Source: JANRIG01 sp033765235
GTDB taxonomy: Bacteria; Bacteroidota; Bacteroidia; Cytophagales; UBA9547
DNA: 64,000 nt
Reading direction: 5' to 3'
NCBI GenBank assembly: GCA_033765235.1
Contig: JANRIG010000020.1
Location: 186,001-250,000 of the forward strand
The first letter of the stretch is position 1, and each line of letters begins with the position of its first letter. This document shows, piece by piece, positions 54,448 to 63,711 of this stretch. The notes below the pieces were generated by a model. That model ran no database searches and was not told the DNA's origin. It worked only from the letters and a program-made list of their open reading frames with translations. Position numbers and translations under genes: made by a program.

Positions 54448-57400
54448 GTGCGGTATATTTCACTTGTAGTATTTATTTTTTATGTAATATCAGCATTTGG
54501 TCGTGAGCCATATTATAAATTTAATAATATCACTGTAGAAAATGGGTTGCCAAGTAATACTTTTGGCAAAATAGTACAAGACAAGACCGGTCTTATGTGG
54601 TTGTTAGATGTAGATGGCCAGCTGAGCACTTATGACGGCTACTTTGTAAAAAGAATTGAAACCAAATATGTGAAAACAGGCAAGCATGTATTTGGCAAAG
54701 TAAATTATGTATATCCTGATGGTGATATAATATGGATAGGTACAGACTCAGCATTGAATAAATATAATGCAACTGCAAACACATTTGAGTACTATTATGA
54801 CCCTACAGATACCATGTTTTCTAAAACTCTGATAAACAGATATATGCGCGTAGTCAGAGACAATAAAGGCAGATTATGGGTATTTGGAGGCGAAGATGCC
54901 AAAGCCATTTTGGACGAAAAAAACAAAAAATTTATTCATTACAGGCATAATCCCAATGACCCATATAGTGTGCCCAAAACCGGAGTTATGGATATAGTAA
55001 GCGACAGCACAGGTATGTGGATAGCCTTTTGGGCAGCAGGTATCACACATTATGATGCACGCACAGATAAGTTTATTAATTATCCTATAAATACCGGTCG
55101 TCCAAATGGAACCCAACCTATTTTCTCTATTACAAAAGACATGAATGGAATAATAAGAGCATCATTATATGATGGAGAAGAAAATAAATACCCCTCTATA
55201 GTGTCATTTGATACTAAAAGTAAGAAATATGAATATATTACCTATGACCGCAACCGCAAATATTGGTTCAATAATATTAATTCAAATGCCATAGCAACCG
55301 ATAAACACGGTCATATATGGGTAGGCTCATCGGACAAAGGAATCATGAAGTATGTGACTAATGAAAATAAATTTTACCCTTTTTTGCATAATTTAGAAGA
55401 TGAAGAAAGTATCTCTGAAAGCCGCAATGGTATAGACGCTATTTATGTAGATAAAGATAACAGACTATGGGTAGGAACACTTAATAAAGGACTAAACTAC
55501 ACTAATCTCAACCAACGTGAAGTGTATTATTACAAAATAACACCCCCTGAAAATATTGATCATTTTCATACCAAATGCCTTGTAGAAGATACTCAAAAAA
55601 ATATTTGGATTGGCACTGATGTGGGCTTGTACAAATACACCTACAGCAAAGGTGAGATAGAATACGTGCCTTGTGGCGTATCTTTCTTAAAAACCAATAA
55701 ATATGATTTTGCAGAGCGCATGTGCCAATACAATGACCATGAAATGCTGGTATATAAAAACGAGATGTATTATCTTATTAATATCAATACATTGGCTGTC
55801 AAAAAAATATCGCCACCTTTTATTGCTGACAAATATTTTTACAATGCCCTTAGAGACAGCAAGAATGGCTTATGGGTATTTGCAGGGAGATATATAAATT
55901 ACTATAAAAATGGTAACATTATGGATATGCCTACTATTTCAAAAGACATCAATAATATTTCTAACCGCAACGACATATTCTCTTACCACTTCTATGAAGA
56001 CAGAGAGGTGTACTATATAGGTTATAGTGGTACTACCTATGAAGTAAATAAAGAAAAACTCACTTTCAAAAAAATCTTTATTGGAAGCGACTCCAATTCT
56101 ACATTAGGAGCATGGACAGGAAATATTACAATATTTGATAAATCAGGTGATGATTTTACCATATTTTCACAAGATAAATATGCTACCTACAACATAAAAA
56201 CCGGGCAAAAAAAAATACAAACATTGGAACTTCGTAACAAAGGTATTGTCATACCATTGGTATTACCCATGTCCAAAGGCAAAGTGTGTTTATCGTCATA
56301 CAGCGGTGTATATGTATATGACTATCTGCGCAATAAATACACCAATCTTGATATATACAATCCTAAAAAAATGAACCCCGACTACTTTATAAGAGGAAGA
56401 GACGGCACTTACTATCTTGCTGTAGGCAATGGATTTATATCATTCAGACCCGAACTTTTGGAGGTAGATACCACCAAAAAACCCAATATTGTCATTACAG
56501 ATTTATACTTGTTCAACAAAAGAGTAGATGTAGATATGGCAGATAGCCCGCTCAAAGGAAACATCAGCTATGCCAATGAGTTAGTATTCAACTATAAGCA
56601 ATCCGTGATAGGACTTGAACTTTGCCTCCTCACCTATGAAGACAAAGACAAACTCACCTATGCATACAAACTTGAGGGTTTTGACCCGCAATACAACTTT
56701 ATTGGCAGTAGAAAAGTTGCCTCATATACCAACCTGCCTCCGGGCGAATATGTATTCAAATACAAAGGACAGGACAAAAATGGAATATGGAGTGATGAAA
56801 AATCCTTAAAATTCATAGTATTACCACCATTTTGGGCTACATGGTGGTTTAGAACACTTATGGGATTGATGCTTGCAGGAGGGCTTTTTACATTTTATAA
56901 AGTACGTATAAACATAATTCATCGCCAAAAAGAAAAACTTGAAGACGAAGTAAAACTCCGTACTGCAGAAATTATGAATCAAAATGAAGAAATATTGGCA
57001 CAAAAAGATGAAATAGAAATACAGCAGCTCAAAATATCAGAACTATACCATGAGGTTACAGACAGTATACAGACAGCCAAGCGAATACAAGAGTCTATAT
57101 TGCCTGCCGAAGACCTCATAAAGCAGTTTTTGCCCGAATCTTTTGTACTATACATACCCAAAGACATAGTGAGTGGCGACTTTTACTGGTTTCACATAGA
57201 TGTAGACCGTATCTATGTAGCAGCCATAGACTGTACCGGTCATGGAGTGGGCGGAGCTTTCATGTCACTCATAGGATATAACCTGCTCAATAGGATAGTG
57301 AGCGAGTCCAAAAACCTCACACCCAAAGACATACTTGATAAGCTCAACTACTATGTGATACAAGTACTACACCAAGACAGTGAAAATGCCATATCCAAAG

Positions 57401-57816
57401 ACGGTATGGAGGTGGCCATGTGCTGCATACACAAAAAACAAAAAATAGTGCAATTTGCCGGAGCCAATCTGCCCCTCTATATACTGCGCAACAATCAGTT
57501 AGAAATCATAAAAGCAGAAGGCAACTGGGTAGGAGTACAGCCCAAAGGCAAAATATCGCACTTTCAAAACCATGAGATAGAAGTACAAGATGGTGATGAA
57601 TTTTATATATTTTCTGATGGCTTTGCAGGACAGTTTGGAGGCGAAAGCGGCGACGAAAAATTCAAATACAACCGCTTTAGAGAAGCACTAGTAGGGCTAC
57701 ATGACCTGGCAAGCTACGAAGAGCAAAAGCTGCATCTCTACAAAAAATTTATAGAGTGGAAAAAAGATATAGAGCAGACAGATGACATCATGGTTATTGG
57801 CTTTTCTGTAGTGTAA
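54448..57816 (+). CDS. Two-component-regulator propeller sensor with SpoIIE-type phosphatase output
   Basis: This 1122-residue protein starts at the GTG at 54448 and has a signal peptide (about 1-17). The Reg_prop propellers run to about 690 (KTGLMWLLDVDGQLSTYDG, HGHIWVGSSDKGIMKY, NRLWVGTLNKGLNY). A Y_Y_Y domain follows (about 715-785), then one membrane helix near 798-817 (WWFRTLMGLMLAGGLFTF), a long coiled coil and a SpoIIE/PP2C domain (about 886-1122). That domain carries SGDFYWF, AAIDCTGHGVGGAFMSLIG and FSDGFAGQFGG, including metal-binding Asp residues. The output is likely dephosphorylation of an anti-sigma-factor antagonist. It resembles the 1103-residue sensor at 14244-17555, which has GAF instead of SpoIIE. 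Confidence 0.85.
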   Translation: MRYISLVVFIFYVISAFGREPYYKFNNITVENGLPSNTFGKIVQDKTGLMWLLDVDGQLSTYDGYFVKRIETKYVKTGKHVFGKVNYVYPDGDIIWIGTDSALNKYNATANTFEYYYDPTDTMFSKTLINRYMRVVRDNKGRLWVFGGEDAKAILDEKNKKFIHYRHNPNDPYSVPKTGVMDIVSDSTGMWIAFWAAGITHYDARTDKFINYPINTGRPNGTQPIFSITKDMNGIIRASLYDGEENKYPSIVSFDTKSKKYEYITYDRNRKYWFNNINSNAIATDKHGHIWVGSSDKGIMKYVTNENKFYPFLHNLEDEESISESRNGIDAIYVDKDNRLWVGTLNKGLNYTNLNQREVYYYKITPPENIDHFHTKCLVEDTQKNIWIGTDVGLYKYTYSKGEIEYVPCGVSFLKTNKYDFAERMCQYNDHEMLVYKNEMYYLININTLAVKKISPPFIADKYFYNALRDSKNGLWVFAGRYINYYKNGNIMDMPTISKDINNISNRNDIFSYHFYEDREVYYIGYSGTTYEVNKEKLTFKKIFIGSDSNSTLGAWTGNITIFDKSGDDFTIFSQDKYATYNIKTGQKKIQTLELRNKGIVIPLVLPMSKGKVCLSSYSGVYVYDYLRNKYTNLDIYNPKKMNPDYFIRGRDGTYYLAVGNGFISFRPELLEVDTTKKPNIVITDLYLFNKRVDVDMADSPLKGNISYANELVFNYKQSVIGLELCLLTYEDKDKLTYAYKLEGFDPQYNFIGSRKVASYTNLPPGEYVFKYKGQDKNGIWSDEKSLKFIVLPPFWATWWFRTLMGLMLAGGLFTFYKVRINIIHRQKEKLEDEVKLRTAEIMNQNEEILAQKDEIEIQQLKISELYHEVTDSIQTAKRIQESILPAEDLIKQFLPESFVLYIPKDIVSGDFYWFHIDVDRIYVAAIDCTGHGVGGAFMSLIGYNLLNRIVSESKNLTPKDILDKLNYYVIQVLHQDSENAISKDGMEVAMCCIHKKQKIVQFAGANLPLYILRNNQLEIIKAEGNWVGVQPKGKISHFQNHEIEVQDGDEFYIFSDGFAGQFGGESGDEKFKYNRFREALVGLHDLASYEEQKLHLYKKFIEWKKDIEQTDDIMVIGFSVV

Positions 57817-57838
57817 TAATAGATATAAGGTATACAAA

Positions 57839-58978
57839 ATGGACTTTAAGTTTACAGAGGAGCAGCTGCAAGTGCAGCAATCATCCAAAGACTTTGCTCA
57901 AAGTGTGTTGTGGCACAATGTGATAGAGCGCGATGAAAAAATGCTATTCCCCCACCATGAAATAAAGCAAATGGGTGAGCTCGGTCTCATGGGCATGATG
58001 ACTGCAAGCAAATACGGAGGCAGCGATATGGATACCATATCATATGTGCTGGCTATGATAGAGATATCTAAAGTAGATGCCTCGGCGGGTGTATGTATGT
58101 CTGTAAACAACTCGCTCTATTGTTGGGGGCTTGAAAAATATGGCACAGATGAGCAAAAACAAAAATACCTTACCCCTGTGGCAAAAGGTGAAATACTTGG
58201 TGCATTTGCACTCTCAGAGCCTGAAGCAGGCTCTGACGCTACCTCACAGCATACAACTGCGGAAGATTGTGGAGACTATTACCTACTAAACGGCACCAAA
58301 AACTGGATTACCAACGGTGGCAATGCTACCTACTATCACGTAATAGCTCAAACCCACAAAGAACTTGGACACAAAGGCATAAATGTACTGTTGGTAGAAA
58401 AAGGAATGCAAGGTTTTGAAATAGGCAAAAAAGAAAACAAACTCGGTATTCGCGCCTCAGATACACACTCACTCATGTTCAACGATGTGAAAGTGCCCAA
58501 AAAAAACCGCATTGGAGATGAAGGCTTTGGCTTCAAATTTGCCATGGAAACCCTCAACGGAGGGCGCATAGGAATAGCTGCCCAGGCTGTAGGTATAGCA
58601 GAAGGAGCATATGAATTATCCAAAAAATATGCAAAAGAGCGCAAAACATTTGGCAAAGAAATAGCTCAACACCAAGCCATACAGTTCAAACTTGCTGATA
58701 TGGAAACTCAAATAGAGGCCGCCAAGCTACTTTGCCTCAAAGCTGCATGGCTCAAAGACCACGGACATGACCATGCCAAAGCAGGGGCCATAGCTAAGCT
58801 GTATGCCAGCGAAGTAGCTATGCAAGTGACCATAGAAGCCGTGCAGATACACGGTGGATACGGCTATGTAAAAGATTTTCACGTAGAGCGCATGATGCGC
58901 GATGCTAAAATAACCCAAATATACGAAGGCACATCAGAGATACAAAGAATAGTGATAGCCAGAGATATATTAAAATAA
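57839..58978 (+). CDS. Short-chain acyl-CoA dehydrogenase
   Basis: This 379-residue flavoprotein catalyses alpha-beta dehydrogenation of acyl-CoA. It shows the standard order: N-terminal helical FTEEQLQVQQSSKDFAQ, FALSEPEAGSDATS and NGTKNWITNGG in the middle beta domain, GGRIGIAAQAVGIAEGAYELS, then RKTFGKEIAQHQAIQFKLADM. The C-terminal QIYEGTSEIQRIVIARDIL contains the catalytic base Glu (in Y-E-G-T) of the butyryl-CoA dehydrogenase type. Chain-length preference is inferred from sequence resemblance only. It is 22 bases after the SpoIIE sensor, but functional linkage is doubtful. Confidence 0.93.
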   Translation: MDFKFTEEQLQVQQSSKDFAQSVLWHNVIERDEKMLFPHHEIKQMGELGLMGMMTASKYGGSDMDTISYVLAMIEISKVDASAGVCMSVNNSLYCWGLEKYGTDEQKQKYLTPVAKGEILGAFALSEPEAGSDATSQHTTAEDCGDYYLLNGTKNWITNGGNATYYHVIAQTHKELGHKGINVLLVEKGMQGFEIGKKENKLGIRASDTHSLMFNDVKVPKKNRIGDEGFGFKFAMETLNGGRIGIAAQAVGIAEGAYELSKKYAKERKTFGKEIAQHQAIQFKLADMETQIEAAKLLCLKAAWLKDHGHDHAKAGAIAKLYASEVAMQVTIEAVQIHGGYGYVKDFHVERMMRDAKITQIYEGTSEIQRIVIARDILK

Positions 58979-59063
58979 TATCATTTTATAATAGTATTCA
59001 TTTTGTATTTTAATAATAAATAATTTAACTATACACAAAAAAATAATAATTTTTTAACACGTA

Positions 59064-59098
59064 TTTGTTTTATTTTCATAAATTTAATATTAGTTTTG
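59064..59098 (+). promoter_or_regulatory. Promoter of the AraC-family gene
   Basis: TTTG at 59064-59067 is followed after 23 bases by TAGTTTTG at 59091-59098. This is a full TTTG-N23-TAnnTTTG Bacteroidota promoter, 37 bases before the ATG at 59136, and the best-spaced promoter in the window. Confidence 0.6.
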
Positions 59099-59135
59099 TA
59101 CAATTCATGTTTTTATAATCAAAAACATTAGCATC

Positions 59136-60059
59136 ATGGAAGATTACAATAAAATAATAGAGTCGCTCGGCATAAGATTTATCAAAGCCAAGTACATCAA
59201 AATCAATAAAGCGGTGTTTATCACCAACTTTTATGACGTAGAAAACAGGCTTATCTATTGCAATAAAGGTGAACTATACTTTGGCGCAGACCAGTCAAGG
59301 GTAGAAGAGGGCGAATTCTTGTTCATTCCCGCAGGCAAGCAAGCCCCAGTGACCTATGGTCCGCGCAATGCCACTAAAATCACCAATGAAGAGTATGTGA
59401 CAAACAAAGAAAAATATTTTGCAAGTATTAAAGATGCTGCATTAGTAGGCACATTGGAGGGTTCATTCAGCTACATTACTTTTGATGCTAAAGTATTTGA
59501 CACCGTCAATTTTTTCTCCTCTCTCGATATCACCCCTTTCAAAATACAAAAAAACACCATCATTGCCTCATTACTTAATGAGCTGCTCAGGGAGCAGTTT
59601 AGCAACAATCCAGGCAAAGAACGAGTAATAGAAATCAATACTGAGCGCATAGTGGTAGAAGTTATCAGATATGTGATCATGCAAGGATTGTTTGTAGAAC
59701 AACTTGCCACCAATGTCACCTACTTCAAAGACCCTCGACTTATAGATATATTCACCTACATAAAAAACAATATGGGAGGCGACCTCTCCAACTCCAAACT
59801 TGCCAGTGTGGCCAATGTGTCAGAAGACTATGTAGGTCAATACTTCAAAATGCTCACAGGCATTAACCCACAAGACTATATAGAATACCAAAGAATGGAG
59901 GCCGCCGTGAATTTATTACGCACTTCCAAGCTCAGCATAAGAGAGATAGGCCGACAAATAGGCTACAAAGACACTGCCTATTTTTGTCGCAGGTTCAAAA
60001 TGATGTTTGGCATACCGGCAGGCAAAATGAGGCGAAGAGAAACCTCCATCAGCGTATAA
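59136..60059 (+). CDS. AraC-family transcriptional regulator
   Basis: This is a 307-residue regulator. The N-terminal half (about 1-200) has a beta-rich cupin-like start (AVFITNFYDVENRLIYCNKGELYFG, EGEFLFIPAGKQAPVTYGP) that could bind a small ligand. The C-terminal HTH_18 domain (about 205-300) has both helix-turn-helix units: NSKLASVANVSEDYVGQYFKMLTGINPQDYIEYQRMEAAVNLL, read in parts, and LSIREIGRQIGYKDTAYFCRRFKMMFGIPAGKMRR. It does not resemble a sugar-specific member closely. A PstS-like lipoprotein gene starts 34 bases later. Confidence 0.9.
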   Translation: MEDYNKIIESLGIRFIKAKYIKINKAVFITNFYDVENRLIYCNKGELYFGADQSRVEEGEFLFIPAGKQAPVTYGPRNATKITNEEYVTNKEKYFASIKDAALVGTLEGSFSYITFDAKVFDTVNFFSSLDITPFKIQKNTIIASLLNELLREQFSNNPGKERVIEINTERIVVEVIRYVIMQGLFVEQLATNVTYFKDPRLIDIFTYIKNNMGGDLSNSKLASVANVSEDYVGQYFKMLTGINPQDYIEYQRMEAAVNLLRTSKLSIREIGRQIGYKDTAYFCRRFKMMFGIPAGKMRRRETSISV

Positions 60060-60093
60060 AAACATTATTTTACACTTATATTCATAACATAAT

Positions 60094-61038
60094 ATGCTAA
60101 AGCTCATTGTCATATTATTTTTTGCAGCCTTTGCCACAGCATGCAGCAAAAAAGACAACAAAAATACTGATACAGCTACCTTTGGCTATGCCAAAATAGG
60201 TTGCGATGAATCTTACAAACCTATAGTAGAAGCACAGCTCGACATTTTTCATTATCTGTATAAATATGCCCACATTACACCTGTATATATGCCTGAGGAA
60301 CAAATATTTAATGAGCTCTTAAAAGATAGCGTGCGCCTCGTAGTAGCCACACGAAAATTAAGAGATGATGAGCTGGCAGTATTTAAAGCTGCCAAAATCA
60401 CTCCACGCTATACCAAAGTAGCTACAGATGCAGTAGCATTAGTGGTAAATATAAAAAACTTAGACAGCCTCATCACCATATATCAGCTCAAAGACATACT
60501 CACAGGTAAGCTAAAAAAATGGAACAATATCCATCCGCAATACATGAATGCAGATATACAAGTAGTGTTTGACAACAATAACAGCAGCAACCTAAGGTAC
60601 TTACTCGATACATTTAAACTAACATCGAAGCAAATAGCTGCCAATATATTTTCTGCAAATTCGCACACCGAAGCCATAGAATATGTAAAAAACAACCCCA
60701 ACGCACTGGGGGTGATAGGGGTAAACTGGATAAGCGATGGCGATGACAGTACCACCAAAGATTTTCTGAAAAGTATAAAAATACTTGCTGTATCTCGGCT
60801 GCTGTCACCAACCCGCCCGGGCGAATATTTCCAACCCTATCAGGCATACGTAGCTCAAGGGTGGTACCCGCTTAGCCGAGATTTGCTCATAGTGAGCCGT
60901 GAAGCCAGAGTAGGATTGGGCACCGGATTTGCAGCATTTTTTGCATCGGAGCGCGGGCAGCGTATTATACTCAAAGCAGGATTAGTGCCCGCTACCATGC
61001 CTGTGAGGATAATAAATGTAAAAAAAAGTAACCTGTAA
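60094..61038 (+). CDS. PstS-like phosphate-binding lipoprotein
   Basis: This 314-residue protein has a lipoprotein signal (LIVILFFAAFATACSKKD, Cys about 17) followed by a type II periplasmic binding-protein fold of the PstS class. Segments such as ATDAVALVVNIKNLDSLITIYQLKDILTGKLKKWNNI, FDNNNSSNLRYL and ALGVIGVNWISD match the PBP-like domain. In the PstS family the phosphate is held by backbone and Ser/Thr groups; the exact pocket here cannot be confirmed. In Bacteroidota such proteins are often encoded apart from pstCAB and may serve a TonB or sensory role. The neighbours are an AraC regulator upstream and a histidine kinase downstream. Confidence 0.8.
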   Translation: MLKLIVILFFAAFATACSKKDNKNTDTATFGYAKIGCDESYKPIVEAQLDIFHYLYKYAHITPVYMPEEQIFNELLKDSVRLVVATRKLRDDELAVFKAAKITPRYTKVATDAVALVVNIKNLDSLITIYQLKDILTGKLKKWNNIHPQYMNADIQVVFDNNNSSNLRYLLDTFKLTSKQIAANIFSANSHTEAIEYVKNNPNALGVIGVNWISDGDDSTTKDFLKSIKILAVSRLLSPTRPGEYFQPYQAYVAQGWYPLSRDLLIVSREARVGLGTGFAAFFASERGQRIILKAGLVPATMPVRIINVKKSNL

Positions 61039-61217
61039 AAATAGATCAAATATGTAATGTAATAAGTTCAAATAGTGTTACTTAACTCCTAACATTACAC
61101 AAATGCAATGTTTATACTAAAATAATAAATTTATTAATATCCAATAAATTTCAAATATTAATCTATAATTGCATTTTTACACGTATAAGTACGCAATATA
61201 GACGAGTGGCTTCCTAA

Positions 61218-62564
61218 ATGAAATTTACATATTCTATAACAATTATTGTCTTAGGGTTTATTTTTTCGGTACTCATATTTGGAGGAGCATTGTTTTATAA
61301 CTTTAAGTCTGAGTACAATCTTTCGCAAGACTTTGCCGAGACAGAACAAATACATGAGGTTATAAACTTAATACGCAAAATCACAAGTATCACCAATGAG
61401 TTGGAGTCTAATGTGCGTGGCTATGAGCTCACATCAGATGAAATTTATATAGATGGGTTTGATAAAAATGAGGTTCTTGTAAAGTCGTTACTCAATGACT
61501 TAGAAAAATTGGTAAAAAACAGTGAATACTCCGAGTCTCAGTTTCAATATGTAAAAACCCTCATTGACCAACTCTTATTTTCATTCGACAAAATGATATC
61601 CGAGTCTAAGACAGGTAAAAAAGACTTAGAAATTCTCAAAATTAATACCAACAATGCACGAATAATTATGAACAAAATCAGACTGCTTGAAAATAATATC
61701 ATAGACGACGAGCAGTCTGTACTCAAGCGCAAGCAAGACATCACCATGGAAGATCTACAAAAAACACACCTTACCATTCAGGTCATGAGCATCACCTCTA
61801 TTGTGCTTTCTGTACTTATTTTATTATTTTTTATGCAATATCGCCGTGCTCATCACCGGATAGAGCAAGGGCTTGTAGACCTCAATGACAACAAAAACAA
61901 GTTTTTTTCTATCATCAGTCACGACCTCAGGGGACCTGTAAAAAATATTGTACTTATGTCGCAGCTGCTCAACGAAAATACAGATGCAAAGTCTTATGAC
62001 CCCAAAAAAATAGCTAAAATGATAGAATCATCGTCCAAAAACCTAAGTAACCTGCTCGACAATTTGCTCAAATGGTCTCGCATACAGATGGATAAGATAG
62101 ATTTTAGACCTGAGCGTATAGAAGTACAGAAGTTAGCCGAAGACATTGTGAACCACCTAAAAATACATGCTGCTCCCAAAAGCATAGATATAGTCAATAA
62201 TATTCCTCCCAATGCCTATGTCACAGCAGACCTTAACATGATATCTACAGTGATACGCAACCTTATATCAAACGCTATAAAATTTACTGAAAAAAACGGA
62301 CTAATCTCTATCTATGGAAGAGATATTGACAGCAATACTTTTGAAATATCTATTGAAGACAATGGGGTGGGCATACCAAACAATATTTTGGCAAAAATAT
62401 TCTCTATAGATTTCAAACACTCTACCAAAGGTACTAATAAAGAAGAAGGCACAGGACTTGGTCTAAAAATTTGCAAAGAGTTTATCGAAAAAAATAACGG
62501 TACTATCAAGGCCGAATCAAAACTAAAAGAGGGGAGCAAATTTATTTTTACACTGCCCAAATAA
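61218..62564 (+). CDS. CHASE3-type sensor histidine kinase
   Basis: This 448-residue membrane kinase has a first helix at about 5-28 and an extracytoplasmic helical sensor (about 38-180) with ITSITNELESNVRGYELTSDEIYIDGF, typical of CHASE3. A second helix lies near 188-208. The dimerisation/phosphoacceptor box is SIISHDLRGPVKN (His about 234). The ATPase domain (about 335-447) has the N box NLISNAIKFT, DNGVGIPN and GTGLGLKICKEFI. No response regulator gene is beside it, so it is an orphan; the PstS-like lipoprotein upstream could be its partner, which is inference only. Confidence 0.92.
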   Translation: MKFTYSITIIVLGFIFSVLIFGGALFYNFKSEYNLSQDFAETEQIHEVINLIRKITSITNELESNVRGYELTSDEIYIDGFDKNEVLVKSLLNDLEKLVKNSEYSESQFQYVKTLIDQLLFSFDKMISESKTGKKDLEILKINTNNARIIMNKIRLLENNIIDDEQSVLKRKQDITMEDLQKTHLTIQVMSITSIVLSVLILLFFMQYRRAHHRIEQGLVDLNDNKNKFFSIISHDLRGPVKNIVLMSQLLNENTDAKSYDPKKIAKMIESSSKNLSNLLDNLLKWSRIQMDKIDFRPERIEVQKLAEDIVNHLKIHAAPKSIDIVNNIPPNAYVTADLNMISTVIRNLISNAIKFTEKNGLISIYGRDIDSNTFEISIEDNGVGIPNNILAKIFSIDFKHSTKGTNKEEGTGLGLKICKEFIEKNNGTIKAESKLKEGSKFIFTLPK

Positions 62565-62588
62565 TAATCCAATTATCTTACTCTCTTA

Positions 62589-63389
62589 TTACTCTACATC
62601 TTTGGTAGGAATGTACTCGTTGCGTGCCGGAAAGTTGAAAAGGTATGAAGTAAGTAATGGAATAAAGAAAAAACCTGCTGTGAGCAGTGAGAATACCAAA
62701 TCTGCCTCATGTCCGTTGAATATGGCTGCCAAATCTTTGTCGCCAAAATAGTCGAAGAAAGATGATAATAATAACTTAAATCCTAAAATTCCTATTACAA
62801 AAAATGCCATATTCTCCAAAAATGGAAACTTTTCCATAAGTTGTACAAAACTTTGAGCTACAAAACGCATAGCCAATATACCTATAAACACCCCTATACA
62901 TATAAGCCAAATATTAGGGCTTATAGCCACCGCTGCAAAAATATTATCTATCGAAAAAGCCAAGTCCATAATCTCAACCAATATCACGGTAGACCAAAAT
63001 ATACCAATACTACCCTTGGTAAGCCTAAATAGCCAATTGTCATCTTTTGTTATTTCTTCACCATTTTCAGCTTCTTTTTCTGCGGCTCTTTGTTTTCTGA
63101 AATGATCAATAGTAATCCACAATAAATATAAGCCTCCCAGTGCCTTGAGCCAGAGCACTTTGACCAAATATGAAGCAAAAAGCAGGCACAACCCTCTGAA
63201 CACATAAGCCCCAATAATACCAAATTGGAGTGCCCTACCCCTTACTTTTTTGGGCAAATCCATTACCATAGTGGCCAATACAGCAGCATTATCTACTGAT
63301 AATAAACTCTCTATTAAAAATAAATCAAAAACTATTAATAGCGCTGTGACAGGGTCTTCTCCAAAGTATTTTAAGAAAAATTCTTCCAT
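62589..63389 (-). CDS. TerC-family integral membrane protein
   Basis: This is a 266-residue protein with seven or eight membrane helices. The family repeats with a membrane-embedded acidic residue are present twice: LFLIESLLSVDNAAVLATMV near 22-45 and ILVEIMDLAFSIDNIFAAVAIS near 138-160. TerC/Alx-type proteins are linked to tellurite resistance and, for Alx/MntP-like relatives, to manganese export. The charged cytoplasmic linker (AAEKEAENGEEITKD) lies in the middle. It is convergent with the histidine kinase gene with a 24-base gap. Confidence 0.9.
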   Translation of the reverse strand: MEEFFLKYFGEDPVTALLIVFDLFLIESLLSVDNAAVLATMVMDLPKKVRGRALQFGIIGAYVFRGLCLLFASYLVKVLWLKALGGLYLLWITIDHFRKQRAAEKEAENGEEITKDDNWLFRLTKGSIGIFWSTVILVEIMDLAFSIDNIFAAVAISPNIWLICIGVFIGILAMRFVAQSFVQLMEKFPFLENMAFFVIGILGFKLLLSSFFDYFGDKDLAAIFNGHEADLVFSLLTAGFFFIPLLTSYLFNFPARNEYIPTKDVE

Positions 63390-63498
63390 TCAATATTAAA
63401 TATTCATGCAAGTTGAAACAAAAAGTGTGTTTTACAAAATATTATTCACAAAATTATGATACTTTTTAAAAAAATAATTACGACAATTTTTTTTATGC

Positions 63499-63506
63499 TA
63501 CCTTTG
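63499..63506 (+). promoter_or_regulatory. Candidate -7 element for tRNA-Pro
   Basis: TACCTTTG matches TAnnTTTG and ends 22 bases before the tRNA (63529). Within the divergent spacer from the TerC gene it is the only such match on this strand. Confidence 0.5.
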
Positions 63507-63528
63507 CAGACTTTTATTTCACAAAATT

Positions 63529-63602
63529 CGGGATGTAGCGCAGTCTGGTAGCGTACTCCTTTGGGGTGGGAGAGGTCGCGGGTTCAAATCCCGCCATTCC
63601 GA
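63529..63602 (+). tRNA. tRNA-Pro (anticodon GGG)
   Basis: A 74-nt standard cloverleaf: acceptor CGGGATG/CATTCCG, T arm with GGTTCAAATCC, and anticodon arm CTCCT-TTGGGGT-GGGAG giving anticodon GGG (63562-63564). The discriminator is A and CCA is not encoded. All invariant positions are normal, in contrast to the class II gene at 54281. Confidence 0.95.
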
Positions 63603-63608
63603 CTTATA

Positions 63609-63646
63609 TAAAGCCTGCCACAGTAATATTGGGCAGGCTTTTTTTA
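63609..63646 (+). terminator. Intrinsic terminator after tRNA-Pro
   Basis: A perfect 9-bp stem AAGCCTGCC/GGCAGGCTT (63611-63619 and 63632-63640) followed by TTTTTT, 9 bases after the tRNA. This is a textbook Rho-independent signal. Confidence 0.9.
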
Positions 63647-63654
63647 TTATTTTT

Positions 63655-63690
63655 CAAAAAAAAGGCACTTCTTGTAAAGTGCCTTTTTAA
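63655..63690 (-). terminator. Intrinsic terminator of the YceI-family gene
   Basis: AAAGGCACTT (63661-63670) pairs perfectly with AAGTGCCTTT (63677-63686) around a 6-base loop. Read on the minus strand it is followed by a T-run (plus A-run near 63656-63660). It lies just past the stop of the YceI gene at 63712, so the two hairpins are back to back. Confidence 0.85.
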
Positions 63691-63711
63691 AATTATATAT
63701 GCATTATTTGA

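Noticed and set aside
61053..61099. 8-bp inverted repeat TGTAATGT/ACATTACA before the histidine kinase gene
   Set aside because: The 31-base spacer and AT-rich arms make a chance match likely; there is no T-run for a terminator and no clear operator symmetry.
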